Positions 8,138 through 16,741 of a stretch of 64,000 bases of DNA are shown here, piece after piece (the stretch's first letter is position 1; the number at the start of each line of letters is the position of its first letter). The position numbers were made by a program, and so were the translations under genes. The stretch is taken from contig NZ_MOBM01000038.1 of the NCBI RefSeq assembly GCF_003732275.1, positions 1,144,679 through 1,208,678 on the forward strand, given 5' to 3'. The notes under the pieces are model-generated. The model ran no database searches. It saw only the letters and a list, made by a program, of their open reading frames with translations, and had not been told where the DNA came from. Source of the DNA: Pseudomonas frederiksbergensis. Its GTDB lineage: Bacteria > Pseudomonadota > Gammaproteobacteria > Pseudomonadales > Pseudomonadaceae.

Positions 8138-9325
8138 TTAGGCCATTGCGCGGTGTTTCAGTAATAAGGTCAAACCGAGCCCGGTTATCGACAACAACGC
8201 CGCACTAAAGAAAATCCACGAATACCCCAGGTTCAACGCCACCGCGCCCATCAGCGGCCCGGCAATCGCCAGCGCCAGATCGAAAAACACCGCATAAGCA
8301 CTCAAACCCGCTCCGCGACTGGAATTGGGTACTTGTTTGATCGCTTCGACCCCCAGCGCCGGATACACCAGCGACAAGCCGAACCCGGTCAGCCCTGCGC
8401 CAATCAAGGCATAACCCGTCGAGGGCGCCAGCCACAGCAGGACCAGCCCCACAGTTTCAATGGTCATGCAGGCAATGGCGGAGGTGAAGCCACCGAAACG
8501 GCTGATACTGGATATGAACAACAACCGCGCCAGAATGAAACAGACCCCGAATACCGTCAGGCAATACGCCGCGCCGGTCCAGCCAAGGCTGACGTAATAC
8601 AGGGTAATAAAGGTAGTGAGCGTGCCGTAACCGATGGACGCCAGGCTCAGGCTCGCGCCGAAGGGAGCAATGCGGCCGAACACCGCCCAGAACGGCAGGC
8701 GCTCGCTGCGAATCACCGGCACCGAAGGTTTGTTGCGGATCAACAGCAGCGCCATCAAGGCCAGTAACGACAGCGCAATCCCGAGGCTGGCGAACCCCAG
8801 TTCAGCGACCATCACCACGCCCAGCGGCGCGCCGATGGCGATGGCGCCGTACGAGGCTATCCCGTTCCAGGAAATCGAACGCGCCGTGTGCTCGGCACCG
8901 ACCTGGCCCATGCACCAACTGATTGTGCCGACTCCGATCAACCCTTGAGCGATGCCCAGCAACAACCGGCCAGCGATCAGGATGATCAGGCTCAACAACG
9001 GCACACTTTGCAGCAGGGTCGACAGCAATGTCAGCGCGCCGCTCAACGCAATCCCCGACAACCCGTAAACAATCGCCCGTTTGGTACCGATGCTGTCCGA
9101 CATACGCCCGGCCATGGGCCGACTGAGCAGGGTGGCCAGGTACTGAGAACCAATGGTCAGCCCCGCGACGATGGCGCTGAACCCCAACTGTTCATGGACA
9201 TATCCCGGCAACACCGCAATCGGCAAGCCGATGCAGAGGAAGGCGATAAAGGTATAGAAAACGATAGAGACGATCTGCAGAGTGATCGCCATGGAGCTTT
9301 GCGGGGGCAACTGCTGCACAGACAT
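8138..9325 (-). CDS. MFS transporter (YhhS/YfcJ-like)
   Basis: A 395-residue major facilitator with 12 predicted transmembrane helices and the loop 2-3 signature GRMSDSIGTKRAIVYG. The N-terminal half matches the YhhS/YfcJ group of drug or sugar exporters (FIAFLCIGLPIAVLPGYVH, SRPMAGRMSD). The substrate cannot be inferred. No regulator is adjacent. The gene ends close to a REPIN that separates it from the convergent hydrolase. Confidence 0.85.
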   Translation of the reverse strand: MSVQQLPPQSSMAITLQIVSIVFYTFIAFLCIGLPIAVLPGYVHEQLGFSAIVAGLTIGSQYLATLLSRPMAGRMSDSIGTKRAIVYGLSGIALSGALTLLSTLLQSVPLLSLIILIAGRLLLGIAQGLIGVGTISWCMGQVGAEHTARSISWNGIASYGAIAIGAPLGVVMVAELGFASLGIALSLLALMALLLIRNKPSVPVIRSERLPFWAVFGRIAPFGASLSLASIGYGTLTTFITLYYVSLGWTGAAYCLTVFGVCFILARLLFISSISRFGGFTSAIACMTIETVGLVLLWLAPSTGYALIGAGLTGFGLSLVYPALGVEAIKQVPNSSRGAGLSAYAVFFDLALAIAGPLMGAVALNLGYSWIFFSAALLSITGLGLTLLLKHRAMA

Positions 9326-9454
9326 GAGAGCTCGTTCGCGGGCGGCGGTAGGAGAACTGCATCATGGCGTGGGTGTGAAATAAAAGGAAGCAGGCTAACA
9401 ATGTGGATTGCAAATCAGGCTGGAACTTCATTTTGCGGTGTCAGTGATGGCCTC

Positions 9455-9549
9455 TTCGCGAGCAAGCCCGCTCCCACACTGGATCGGCCGCGTGCAGAAG
9501 ATTGATAGCTACTGGAGATCCACTGTGGGAGCGGGCTTGCTCGCGAAGG
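9455..9549. repeat. REPIN (GCGGGCTTGCTCGCGAA subtype)
   Basis: Inverted pair of the same variant REP word as the copy near 8.0 kb, in the opposite overall order, with a roughly 47-base spacer. It lies downstream of ybiT. Confidence 0.9.
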
Positions 9550-9584
9550 TTTCGGCACCACAAACTTCCTTGGCCCAGAAATAC

Positions 9585-9614
9585 AAAAAGCCCCGTCACC
9601 AGGACAGGGCTTTT
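9585..9614 (-). terminator. Rho-independent terminator of ybiT
   Basis: On the minus strand an AGCCCTGTC/GACGGGGCT stem with a short loop is followed by CTTTTT, about 20 bases after the ybiT stop codon. Confidence 0.8.
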
Positions 9615-9635
9615 CACTTGAAGCTTGCAGCCGTC

Positions 9636-11225
9636 TTACATCAAAACACCCTGACTACGCAGGTAGTCGTCATAGGTGCCGCTGAAGTCGATCACGCCGT
9701 CGGCGCTCAGCTCAATGATGCGGGTGGCCAGGGACGATACGAACTCACGGTCGTGGCTGACGAAGATCAGCGTGCCCGGGTAGTTCTCCAGCGCCAGGTT
9801 CAGCGCCTCGATGGATTCCATGTCCAAGTGGTTGGTCGGTTCGTCCATGATCAGCACGTTCGGCTTTTGCAGAATCAGCTTGCCGAACAGCATGCGACCT
9901 TGCTCACCACCGGAGATGACCTTGACCGACTTGAGGATCTCGTCGTTGGAGAACAGCATGCGACCGAGGGTGCCGCGAACGATTTGCTCGCCGCCCTGGG
10001 TCCACTGGCCCATCCAGTCGAACAGGTTGCAGTCGTCTTCGAAGTCGTGAGCGTGGTCCTGGGCGTAGTAGCCCAATTCCGCGGCGTCGGTCCACTTCAC
10101 GGTACCGGCATCCGGGGTCAGTTCGTTGACCAGAGTGCGCAGCAGGGTGGTTTTACCGATACCGTTCGGGCCGATGATCGCCACGCGCTCGCCGGCTTCA
10201 ACCTGAAAGCTGAAGTCCTTGAACAGCGGCTTGCCATCGAAGCCTTTGGCCATGCGCTCGACGATGACCGCCTGACGGTGCAGCTTCTTGGTTTGTTCGA
10301 AACGGATGAACGGGCTCACACGGCTCGAAGGCTTGACTTCGGCCAGCTGGATCTTGTCGATCGCCTTGGCGCGGGAGGTCGCTTGCTTGGCTTTCGAGGC
10401 GTTGGCCGAGAAGCGGCTGACGAACGATTGCAGTTCCGAGATCTGTGCTTTCTTCTTGGCGTTGTCCGACAGCAATTGCTCGCGGGACTGGGTCGCCACG
10501 GTCATGTATTCGTCGTAGTTGCCCGGGAACAGGCGCAGCTCGCCGTAGTCCAGGTCAGCCATGTGGGTGCACACGCTGTTCAGGAAGTGACGGTCATGGG
10601 AGATGATGATCATCAGGCTGGAGCGCTGGGTCAGAATGTTTTCCAGCCAGCGGATGGTGTTGATGTCCAGGTGGTTGGTCGGTTCGTCGAGCAACAGCAC
10701 TTCAGGATCGGAGAACAGTGCCTGCGCCAGCAACACGCGCAGTTTCCAGCCCGGAGACACTTCGCTCATCGGGCCGAAGTGCTGCTCGATGCCGATACCC
10801 AGGCCCAGCAACAGTTCGCCGGCACGGGATTCAGCGGTGTAGCCGTCCATTTCGGCGAATTCGGTTTCCAGCTCGGCCACGGCCATGCCGTCTTCTTCGG
10901 TCATTTCCGGCAGCGAGTAGATGCGGTCGCGCTCGGCCTTGACCTTCCACAGCTCTTCGTGACCCATGATCACGGTGTCGATCACGGTAAATTCTTCGTA
11001 GGCGAACTGGTCCTGGCGCAATTTACCCAGACGCACGTTCGGCTCGAGCATGACCTGGCCGCCGGACGGCTCGAGGTCGCCACCGAGGATTTTCATGAAG
11101 GTCGACTTGCCGCAACCGTTAGCGCCGATCAGGCCGTAGCGGTTACCGGCGCCGAATTTGACCGAAACGTTTTCGAATAGCGGCTTGGCGCCGAACTGCA
11201 TCGTGATGTTAGCTGTGGAGATCAA
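9636..11225 (-). CDS. ybiT: ABC-F family ATPase YbiT
   Basis: A 529-residue soluble twin-ATPase of the ABC-F family with no transmembrane domain. Walker A motifs GANGCGKST (near residue 35) and GPNGIGKTT (near 353), ABC signatures (SPGWKLR and SGGEQGR), and two Walker B motifs ending DEPTNHLD are all present. The length and the ABC1 sequence match E. coli YbiT (530 aa) better than EttA, Uup or YheS. ABC-F proteins bind the ribosomal E site and modulate translation of difficult sequences. It is a single gene with a clear terminator. A decayed integrase lies immediately upstream, so the ybiT promoter may lie within an insertion boundary. Confidence 0.92.
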   Translation of the reverse strand: MISTANITMQFGAKPLFENVSVKFGAGNRYGLIGANGCGKSTFMKILGGDLEPSGGQVMLEPNVRLGKLRQDQFAYEEFTVIDTVIMGHEELWKVKAERDRIYSLPEMTEEDGMAVAELETEFAEMDGYTAESRAGELLLGLGIGIEQHFGPMSEVSPGWKLRVLLAQALFSDPEVLLLDEPTNHLDINTIRWLENILTQRSSLMIIISHDRHFLNSVCTHMADLDYGELRLFPGNYDEYMTVATQSREQLLSDNAKKKAQISELQSFVSRFSANASKAKQATSRAKAIDKIQLAEVKPSSRVSPFIRFEQTKKLHRQAVIVERMAKGFDGKPLFKDFSFQVEAGERVAIIGPNGIGKTTLLRTLVNELTPDAGTVKWTDAAELGYYAQDHAHDFEDDCNLFDWMGQWTQGGEQIVRGTLGRMLFSNDEILKSVKVISGGEQGRMLFGKLILQKPNVLIMDEPTNHLDMESIEALNLALENYPGTLIFVSHDREFVSSLATRIIELSADGVIDFSGTYDDYLRSQGVLM

Positions 11226-11230
11226 TTACT

Positions 11231-11530
11231 TTACCTATCAATGGGTTGCGAGCTGCGCATTTGGCGCTTGGGCCATTCCTGGGGCGTTCTGGAGTTTCTC
11301 TCCATCTCTCCCCAATCATCGCTAGAGTTCAACCAGCGCGCATAAGTCGAGAGCAGCATCTGGACGCTGTGTCCAAGCTGTTGGGCAATAAAGGCGGGAT
11401 TCATGCCAGACATTGAGCATATTGTCGCATAAGTGTGACGGCAGTTGTACGGTGGGCGATAACGTGTCGCCCGCTTCTTCAAGGTGCGGCCCCGGTTTGT
11501 GCAGAATCGGGGGCTGTCTGATGGGGTGGC
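11231..11530 (-). pseudogene. Decayed tyrosine recombinase (phage/ICE-type integrase), C-terminal remnant
   Basis: The frame reads ...FCTNRGRTLKKRATRYRPP then YNCRHTYAT, GHSVQMLLSTYARWL and a short tail. RHTYAT and GHS...TYARW are the catalytic R-H, H and Tyr-nucleophile boxes of tyrosine recombinases. The usual stretch between the CT-RG box and the LKK-RYRPP box is missing, and the frame closes at a stop just upstream (11531-11533), so catalytic N-terminal residues and the arm/core-binding domains are absent. An ATG at 11482 would give only 83 residues. It lies six bases upstream of ybiT, suggesting an old integration next to that gene. I consider it non-functional. Confidence 0.7.
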
Positions 11531-12030
11531 TCATCCAGGGGGCGGGCAAATGTAGGGGCGCTCCTTTTGATCGCACCTCAATGTTATTTTTGTTCAGTGT
11601 TGTGTTCGGGACACTTGGCGTGGCTCTGGGTAAAGTCAGCACTGCTTGCCCGGCCTTGTGTGTTTCAGATGGATTGCTGAATGGCCAGCACTTGGTCAGG
11701 GTGGGCACCAATTCAGACTCGTCTCTCCATGCCATGCGTGACAGCAGAAGGTGGGGAGGGGGCTATTCTTCTTCGTCAGGGGCCGGATTTGCGGGCGTGC
11801 TGGCGTTTCGTTGTCATCACCGCTGACCATCACCTGATCAATAGCGGCTCGCAGATACTCCCCTGGTACTCTCCCAAGACGCGCCCCTCACCCGCACCCT
11901 GTGAGTCGCAGTGGTGCCGGTGATTATTTGCCGCTCAATGCATGCGGGCGTAGTTGGAAGGAAAGGGGGTTGCCGTCAAAACTATTGACCGGCTCATGAA
12001 TTAGTATTCCTTCCTCCCAACCCAAGGAAC
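11531..12030. other. Non-coding or decayed accessory stretch
   Basis: About 500 bases between the integrase remnant and a small secreted-protein gene. Open frames here are short and show no recognisable protein features. It probably represents debris of the element that carried the integrase. Confidence 0.4.
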
Positions 12031-12372
12031 ATGGAAGTGAGACACAAATACGCAACAGGTTTGTTTTTTTTACTGACAATTGTGACGGCTCAATGTGCTT
12101 ACTCCGGCACTACAGACGAGTCCGTTGAGAACGCCTCATTGCTCTGCAAAATCCTGGATGGCAACGACGCCTTGACTCAGGCCTCCGAGTTCTCAAGCGA
12201 AGATCGTTCGGTCAACATCTCGGTAGACAGCTCTCCAGAAGAAGCCAGAAAGCTTTGCCCCGTCATCAGTGCCATCGTCGAGCATCACGACATGGTTTTT
12301 GCGCAAGGCTGGACCGTGCAGATCACCTCTCCAGGCAGTGACCATGAAGTTGTCGCTATCTGCCCGCTGTAA
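12031..12372 (+). CDS. Small secreted protein, unknown function
   Basis: A 113-residue protein with a signal peptide (YATGLFFLLTIVTAQCAYSG, cleavage likely near residue 24) and an otherwise polar domain with two Cys (LLCKILDG near residue 38; RKLCPVI near 76) and another in the terminal AICPL. The frame is preceded by CCCAAGGAACATGGAAG-like sequence, with AAGGA placed 5-6 bases before the ATG. I do not recognise a family. It sits alone in a patch with an integrase remnant, so it may be accessory. Confidence that it is expressed is moderate. Confidence 0.55.
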   Translation: MEVRHKYATGLFFLLTIVTAQCAYSGTTDESVENASLLCKILDGNDALTQASEFSSEDRSVNISVDSSPEEARKLCPVISAIVEHHDMVFAQGWTVQITSPGSDHEVVAICPL

Positions 12373-12456
12373 ACGACTCGCTGGCAGCGGTTGAAAACCT
12401 GGCTTTGCCGCACGTTGAACGGCGTGCGACAAGTCGGTGCCTGACCAGGTCGAGAC

Positions 12457-12666
12457 TCAGAGCAAGTAGCCAGTGGCTTGTCCGAGGTGGTTGTCCTGCC
12501 CTCCGGTGATGAGGTGCAGCGGGATGTGCGGTTGCTCATCAAGGGATGGGATTTCGAAACTTCCCATTATTTGAACGTGTCGCTCATTCAGTCCGGTCGA
12601 CTCTTCTTCTTCTTTTGCCTTAGCCATTCTCGCGTGGTTCGCTGCGATTTCATTGAGAGTTGACAC
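12457..12666 (-). CDS. Possible small protein, unknown function
   Basis: A 69-residue frame starting with GTG behind GGGAG (nine bases). The N-terminal third (MSTLNEIAANHARMAKAKEEEE) looks like a charged amphipathic helix; the rest has no recognisable motif. It lies in the accessory patch between ybiT and lpxO on the strand opposite its neighbours. It could be a relic of a mobile element or a chance frame. Confidence 0.3.
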   Translation of the reverse strand: MSTLNEIAANHARMAKAKEEEESTGLNERHVQIMGSFEIPSLDEQPHIPLHLITGGQDNHLGQATGYLL

Positions 12667-13040
12667 GTTAAATCTCCCGGTGACTGACCAAGCGTATCGC
12701 TGCAGTCCTTAAACGTTAATTTAATTGCCGCCGCGTCAGAATTACGTCGTTCTGGGGCTGCTACATTCTGCTTCTGCAAAGCCCAAGCCAGTTACCGTCA
12801 TATATTGGGCGCTGTATTTACATACGCGACGAATGGTGGTATGGCATGAGGCTACTATCGGGAGAGCGGTTCGCGAACCGTGCTACTCATAACGTAGACA
12901 CATTTTCACAGTTGAAGGTTAACTATTAGTTACAGAGTTTGGCTAAAATGCCATCTTTCGACCCTGTGCCGACCATCGGCATGGCTCAAGAACGCGCCAT
13001 CGGGACGCAGTTTGTTCATTTCTGACGTGTGACGATTTCC
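12667..13040. promoter_or_regulatory. Upstream region of lpxO with palindrome and PhoP-box-like site
   Basis: This region holds a perfect 14-bp palindrome CGGTTCGCGAACCG at 12867-12880. Further on are two GTTA-type half-sites, GGTTAA at 12917-12922 and AGTTAC at 12928-12933, 11 bp apart, followed ten bases later by TAAAAT at 12944-12949. The spacing resembles a PhoP box over a -10 element. All assignments are by eye. Confidence 0.35.
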
Positions 13041-13940
13041 GTGAAATTTATCATTGCCGCTATTTATGTCATCTCCATCGCGTATGTTCACTTGCGCGGA
13101 AAGGTGCGCCACAAATTAGGCCGCCAGTTAAGTGACCACTCGACGTTTCTGGCACCGATCAATTGCTTCCTTTATCTGTTCTCGAAAAAGCCCAGTAAGC
13201 CTTATCTCAACCCGGCAGACTTTCCCGACTTGAGCCCTTTGCAGGCTCATTGGGAAGAGATTCGCGCCGAAGGCCAGAATCTGCTCAAGGCCGGGGAGAT
13301 CAAGCGTTCGAATCAATATGACGACGTTGGTTTCAACTCGTTTTTCAAAAGTGGCTGGAAACGTTTCTATCTCAAATGGTATGGCGATAGTCATCCGTCG
13401 GCCGCAAAACTCTGTCCGCGCACGACTGAACTGGTGCAAAGCATCGGCTCGATCAAGGCCGCGATGTTTGCTGAACTGCCGCCGGGTTCGAAACTGGTCC
13501 GTCACCGCGATCCCTATGCCGGTTCGTACCGTTATCACTTGGGACTGGAAACGCCGAACGATGCCGGCTGCTATATCAACGTCGACGGTGAGAACTACCA
13601 TTGGCGCGACGGCGAAGCGGTAATGTTCGATGAGACCTTCATTCATTACGCCGAAAACACCACTGCGCAAAACCGCATCATCCTGTTCTGTGACATTGAA
13701 CGGCCGATGAAATATCGCTGGGCGGCAGCGTTCAACCGCTGGTTCAGCCGTACGGTGATGGCGGCGGCGGGCGCGCCGAACGATGCCGGCGACAAGGTCG
13801 GTGGTATCAACCGCTTGTTCGCCAAAATCTACAAGATTCGCCTGCGCGGCAAAGCGCTCAAGAAGCGTAACCGCGCTCGCTACTACCTGGAGAAGTGGGC
13901 GATTTTTGGTGGGTTGCTGACGATTTTTGTTTTGATCTGA
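13041..13940 (+). CDS. lpxO: Lipid A hydroxylase LpxO
   Basis: A 299-residue Fe(II)/2-oxoglutarate dioxygenase of the aspartyl/asparaginyl hydroxylase family, anchored by an N-terminal membrane helix (FIIAAIYVISIAYVHLRG). LpxO adds a 2-hydroxyl to the secondary acyl chain of lipid A at the cytoplasmic face. Iron-ligand motifs are visible: HRDPYAGSYRYHLGL near residue 155 and the distal FDETFIHYAEN near 199. A second hydrophobic helix ends the protein. I preferred the GTG at 13041 (MKFIIAA) as the usual family start; an in-frame GTG at 13029 would add four residues. The ribosome site is weak for both. Confidence 0.9.
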   Translation: MKFIIAAIYVISIAYVHLRGKVRHKLGRQLSDHSTFLAPINCFLYLFSKKPSKPYLNPADFPDLSPLQAHWEEIRAEGQNLLKAGEIKRSNQYDDVGFNSFFKSGWKRFYLKWYGDSHPSAAKLCPRTTELVQSIGSIKAAMFAELPPGSKLVRHRDPYAGSYRYHLGLETPNDAGCYINVDGENYHWRDGEAVMFDETFIHYAENTTAQNRIILFCDIERPMKYRWAAAFNRWFSRTVMAAAGAPNDAGDKVGGINRLFAKIYKIRLRGKALKKRNRARYYLEKWAIFGGLLTIFVLI

Positions 13941-13964
13941 ATTTGGTATTGAGGCGTATGACGC

Positions 13965-14042
13965 CTTCGCGAGCAGGCTCGCTCCCACCTTTGTTTTATG
14001 TCGTTCACAAGGCCAATGTGGGAGCGAGCCTGCTCGCGATGG
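13965..14042. repeat. REPIN, short spacer
   Basis: Inverted REP words in the gap between convergent lpxO and ku, with a shorter spacer (about 30 bases) than other copies in the window. Confidence 0.9.
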
Positions 14043-14087
14043 GGCCGAGATTCACACCGCCTGACTCATGGATGTACCAGTGAAGGG

Positions 14088-14960
14088 TCAGCCGCTCGAC
14101 CGTTTCGTGGGCTTTTTCTGCGCAGCAGGTTTGGCTTTGGTGGCCGGTTTACTGGCCGTTTTACCGCCGCCCTTGCCACCAAGACTGCGTTTGAGCAATT
14201 CGGTCAGATCGATAACATCGGCGGTTTTACGCACCTCTTCACCCGTCGCCGTTTCGACATCTTCGATCTTGCCTTCATTCGCCTTCTTCTCGACCAGCGC
14301 CATGATCTTGTCTTCGAAGCTGTCGCGGTACTCCTCAGGCGTCCAGTCGGCACTCATGTCCTCCACCAGCCGTTTGGCCATCTCCAGCTCACCTTTGGCC
14401 AGATCCGGCTTGGTCACCTCACTGCCCAGCTCCAGTTGATCCAGGCTGCGCACTTCGGCCGGCCAGCGCAGCATCACCAGCACCATGGCTGACTCCAGCG
14501 GCATGAGGGCCGCCAAGTGCTGGCGCGAATGCAATACCACGCGGGCCAGAGCGACCTTGTCGGTTTTGCTGAGGGTTTCGCGCAACAGCGCATAGACCTT
14601 GCCGCCGCGTTTGTCCGGCGCCAGGTAGTAGGGCGTGTCGATGTTTTGCAGGGGGATCTGCTCGCTGGCGACAAAGGCAAAAATGTCGATGGTCTGGGTC
14701 GACAGTGGATGAGCCGAGCGAATCTCTTCCTCACTGAGCACCACGTAACGTCCCTTTTCGTACTCGATCCCTTTGACGATGTGCTCTTGGGTGATTTCCT
14801 TGCCGGTGACCTTGTTGATGCGCTTGTAGCCGACCGGGTCCATGCTGCGGCTGTCGAGCCAGTTGAAATCGATCCCGCGCGAAGACGTCGCCGAAACCAG
14901 CGCCACGGGAATATGCACCAGACCGAAACTGATTGCGCCTTTCCAGATTGCCCGTGCCAT
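14088..14960 (-). CDS. ku: Non-homologous end joining protein Ku
   Basis: A 290-residue bacterial Ku. It begins MARAIWKGAISFGLVHIPVAL, the standard family N-terminus, followed by the Ku beta-barrel core (residues about 10-190), a helical segment with VEDMSADWTPEEYRDSFED, and a Lys/Ala-rich basic tail (from about 255) of the kind that contacts DNA and LigD. Ku homodimers ring DNA ends and recruit ligase D in bacterial end joining. No ligD gene lies in this window, so the partner must be elsewhere. The gene is divergent from a small secreted-protein gene. Confidence 0.95.
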   Translation of the reverse strand: MARAIWKGAISFGLVHIPVALVSATSSRGIDFNWLDSRSMDPVGYKRINKVTGKEITQEHIVKGIEYEKGRYVVLSEEEIRSAHPLSTQTIDIFAFVASEQIPLQNIDTPYYLAPDKRGGKVYALLRETLSKTDKVALARVVLHSRQHLAALMPLESAMVLVMLRWPAEVRSLDQLELGSEVTKPDLAKGELEMAKRLVEDMSADWTPEEYRDSFEDKIMALVEKKANEGKIEDVETATGEEVRKTADVIDLTELLKRSLGGKGGGKTASKPATKAKPAAQKKPTKRSSG

Positions 14961-15170
14961 CGTCGTGATCTCGTCGATTGATGTTCTGGTGACCTGTGCC
15001 CAAGGGCAAAAGTTTCAGTCGGCGGCGGCCCGGTCCTGCGGGCGGATCGGCGGTGCGGTTAACTCGTGTTACATCTTGTGAAGGAGGTTTTAGTTAACAA
15101 ATCCGAACCCTGGGCGTAGCGTGGCTTCATTCATCCATGAAGCGTGGCGCGCTCATTTAGGGAGGTCCCC

Positions 15171-15530
15171 ATGAACCGATGTGTGCTCGGCGTCATCGCG
15201 CTGGCATTGAGTGGCGTGCTGAGTCCTTTGGCTCTGGCAGATGCCGCATCGCCGTCCTCGCCCTTGCTGCTGGCGCAGAACCTGCCGGGCAGCACCCACA
15301 ACAATCCCTACAACAGCCCGATTCGCCGGGCCAATCCCAACAGCATGCAAGGCACGCAACCCAGCATTCCGGTAATCCGCGGGCCAGGCACGGTGCCTGT
15401 GCCACGACCGCCAACGCTGGATAACGGCGGTATCGGCAACCGCTATCCGCAAGATCGACCGGCTCCCACCAGCCAACCGAAATTCATTCCCAATCCACCG
15501 CCCCGGGACTCGGACCGCAACTACCGTTGA
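15171..15530 (+). CDS. Small secreted Pro/Asn-rich protein, unknown function
   Basis: A 119-residue protein with a signal peptide (VLGVIALALSGVLSPLALA, cleavage after residue 24) and a low-complexity mature part rich in Pro, Asn, Gly and Arg. The ATG at 15171 follows a strong GGGAGGT ribosome site, which decides the start over an upstream in-frame codon at 15144. No fold is recognised; the mature part is probably disordered in the periplasm. It ends 51 bases before the sugar dehydrogenase gene, with which it may be co-transcribed. Confidence 0.7.
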   Translation: MNRCVLGVIALALSGVLSPLALADAASPSSPLLLAQNLPGSTHNNPYNSPIRRANPNSMQGTQPSIPVIRGPGTVPVPRPPTLDNGGIGNRYPQDRPAPTSQPKFIPNPPPRDSDRNYR

Positions 15531-15581
15531 ACGGCAGGACAGAGCTCTTGCCAGCCATTTTGACGACAAAAGGAATCGTGC

Positions 15582-16733
15582 ATGTTGCGTAAAACCCTCT
15601 TGGCCACTTTCTGTGCCAGCGCGTTATTTACAGCCACTGCGCCCGTTTTCGCGGCGCCGACACAGGATATAAAAAGCGAGCAGGGCACCCTTGAGCTCAC
15701 GCCGATCGTTAAAGGCCTGGAACATCCCTGGGCGCTGGCGTTTCTGCCCGATCGCCAAGGGATGCTGGTGACCGAGCGGCCCGGTAACCTGCGGTTGGTC
15801 AGCGCTGACGGCAAACTCTCGGGCCCGCTCAGCGGCGTGCCTCAGGTCTGGGCCAAGGGGCAGGGCGGGTTGCTCGATGTGGTGCTGTCGCCCGACTTCA
15901 AGCAAGACCGCATGGTCTATCTGTCTTACGCCGAAGGGGGCGGTGAGGGCGGCAAGGCCGGCACGGCGGTCGGTCGCGGACGGTTGTCGGAAGACCTGAC
16001 GGCCATCAAGGATTTCAGGGTGATCTTCCGTCAGGAGCCCAAGCTCTCGGTCGGCAACCACTTCGGCTCGCGACTGGTGTTCGATCGCGACGGTTATCTG
16101 TTCATCACTCTGGGCGAGAACAACGACCGGCCCACGGCGCAGGACCTCGACAAACTGCAAGGCAAGATCGTGCGGATCTATCCAGACGGCAAGGTGCCGA
16201 AGGACAACCCTTTTGTCGGGCAAAAAGGCGTTCGCCCGGAAATCTGGTCCTACGGCCATCGCAACCCGCAAGGCGCGGCGCTCAATCCCTGGAGTGGCAC
16301 GCTCTGGGAAAACGAGCACGGTCCCCAGGGCGGTGACGAGATCAACATCATCGAACGAGGCAAGAACTACGGCTGGCCGCTGGCAACCCGCGGCATCAAC
16401 TATTCCGGCCTGCCAATCCCGGAAGCCAAGGGCGAAACCGCCGAAGGCACCTTGGGCCCGCACCATGTATGGGAAAAATCCCCCGGCCTGAGCGGCATGG
16501 CCTTCTACGATGGCGATCGCTTCAAGGCCTGGCAGCACAACGTGTTTATCGGGGCGCTGGTGAGTCAGGAGTTGATCCGCCTGCAGTTCGAAGGCGACAA
16601 AGTTGTTCACGAAGAGCGGTTGTTGGGTGAATTCAACAAACGGATTCGCGATGTGCGGCAGGGGCCGGATGGATATTTGTATGTACTGACCGATGAAGAT
16701 GAAGGGGGGCTGTACAAGCTTGGCCTGAAGTAA
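15582..16733 (+). CDS. yliI: PQQ-dependent aldose sugar dehydrogenase (YliI/Asd-like)
   Basis: A 383-residue periplasmic six-bladed beta-propeller with a signal peptide (LATFCASALFTATAPVFA). Motifs of the GSDH/YliI family are present: GLEHPWALAFLPD near residue 46, GNHFGSRLVFD near 157, YGHRNPQG near 225 and ENEHGPQGGDEIN near 243, which contribute to PQQ and calcium binding and the catalytic His. The E. coli homologue oxidises aldoses in a PQQ-dependent manner. It follows a small secreted-protein gene closely and ends at a REP doublet shared with the convergent gene. Confidence 0.88.
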   Translation: MLRKTLLATFCASALFTATAPVFAAPTQDIKSEQGTLELTPIVKGLEHPWALAFLPDRQGMLVTERPGNLRLVSADGKLSGPLSGVPQVWAKGQGGLLDVVLSPDFKQDRMVYLSYAEGGGEGGKAGTAVGRGRLSEDLTAIKDFRVIFRQEPKLSVGNHFGSRLVFDRDGYLFITLGENNDRPTAQDLDKLQGKIVRIYPDGKVPKDNPFVGQKGVRPEIWSYGHRNPQGAALNPWSGTLWENEHGPQGGDEINIIERGKNYGWPLATRGINYSGLPIPEAKGETAEGTLGPHHVWEKSPGLSGMAFYDGDRFKAWQHNVFIGALVSQELIRLQFEGDKVVHEERLLGEFNKRIRDVRQGPDGYLYVLTDEDEGGLYKLGLK

Positions 16734-16741
16734 AACGCATA

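Larger units (their letters stand above)
9326..9635. other. Intergenic region between MFS gene and ybiT
   Basis: Contains the upstream region of the MFS gene, a REPIN (9455-9549) and the ybiT terminator. I see no gene in it. Confidence 0.6.

Noticed and set aside
9408..11180. A 590-residue open frame on the plus strand opposite ybiT
   Set aside because: It is an antisense shadow of ybiT in GC-rich DNA; the protein has no recognisable domain and the opposite strand has two complete ATPase domains.
11681..11923. An 80-residue plus-strand frame near the integrase remnant
   Set aside because: No ribosome site, low-complexity sequence and no family resemblance.
12588..12779. A 63-residue minus-strand frame before lpxO
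   Set aside because: Overlaps another candidate frame, has no ribosome site and no recognisable features.
13128..13988. A 286-residue minus-strand frame opposite lpxO
   Set aside because: Starts with the REP-derived sequence MGASLLA and is antisense to lpxO.
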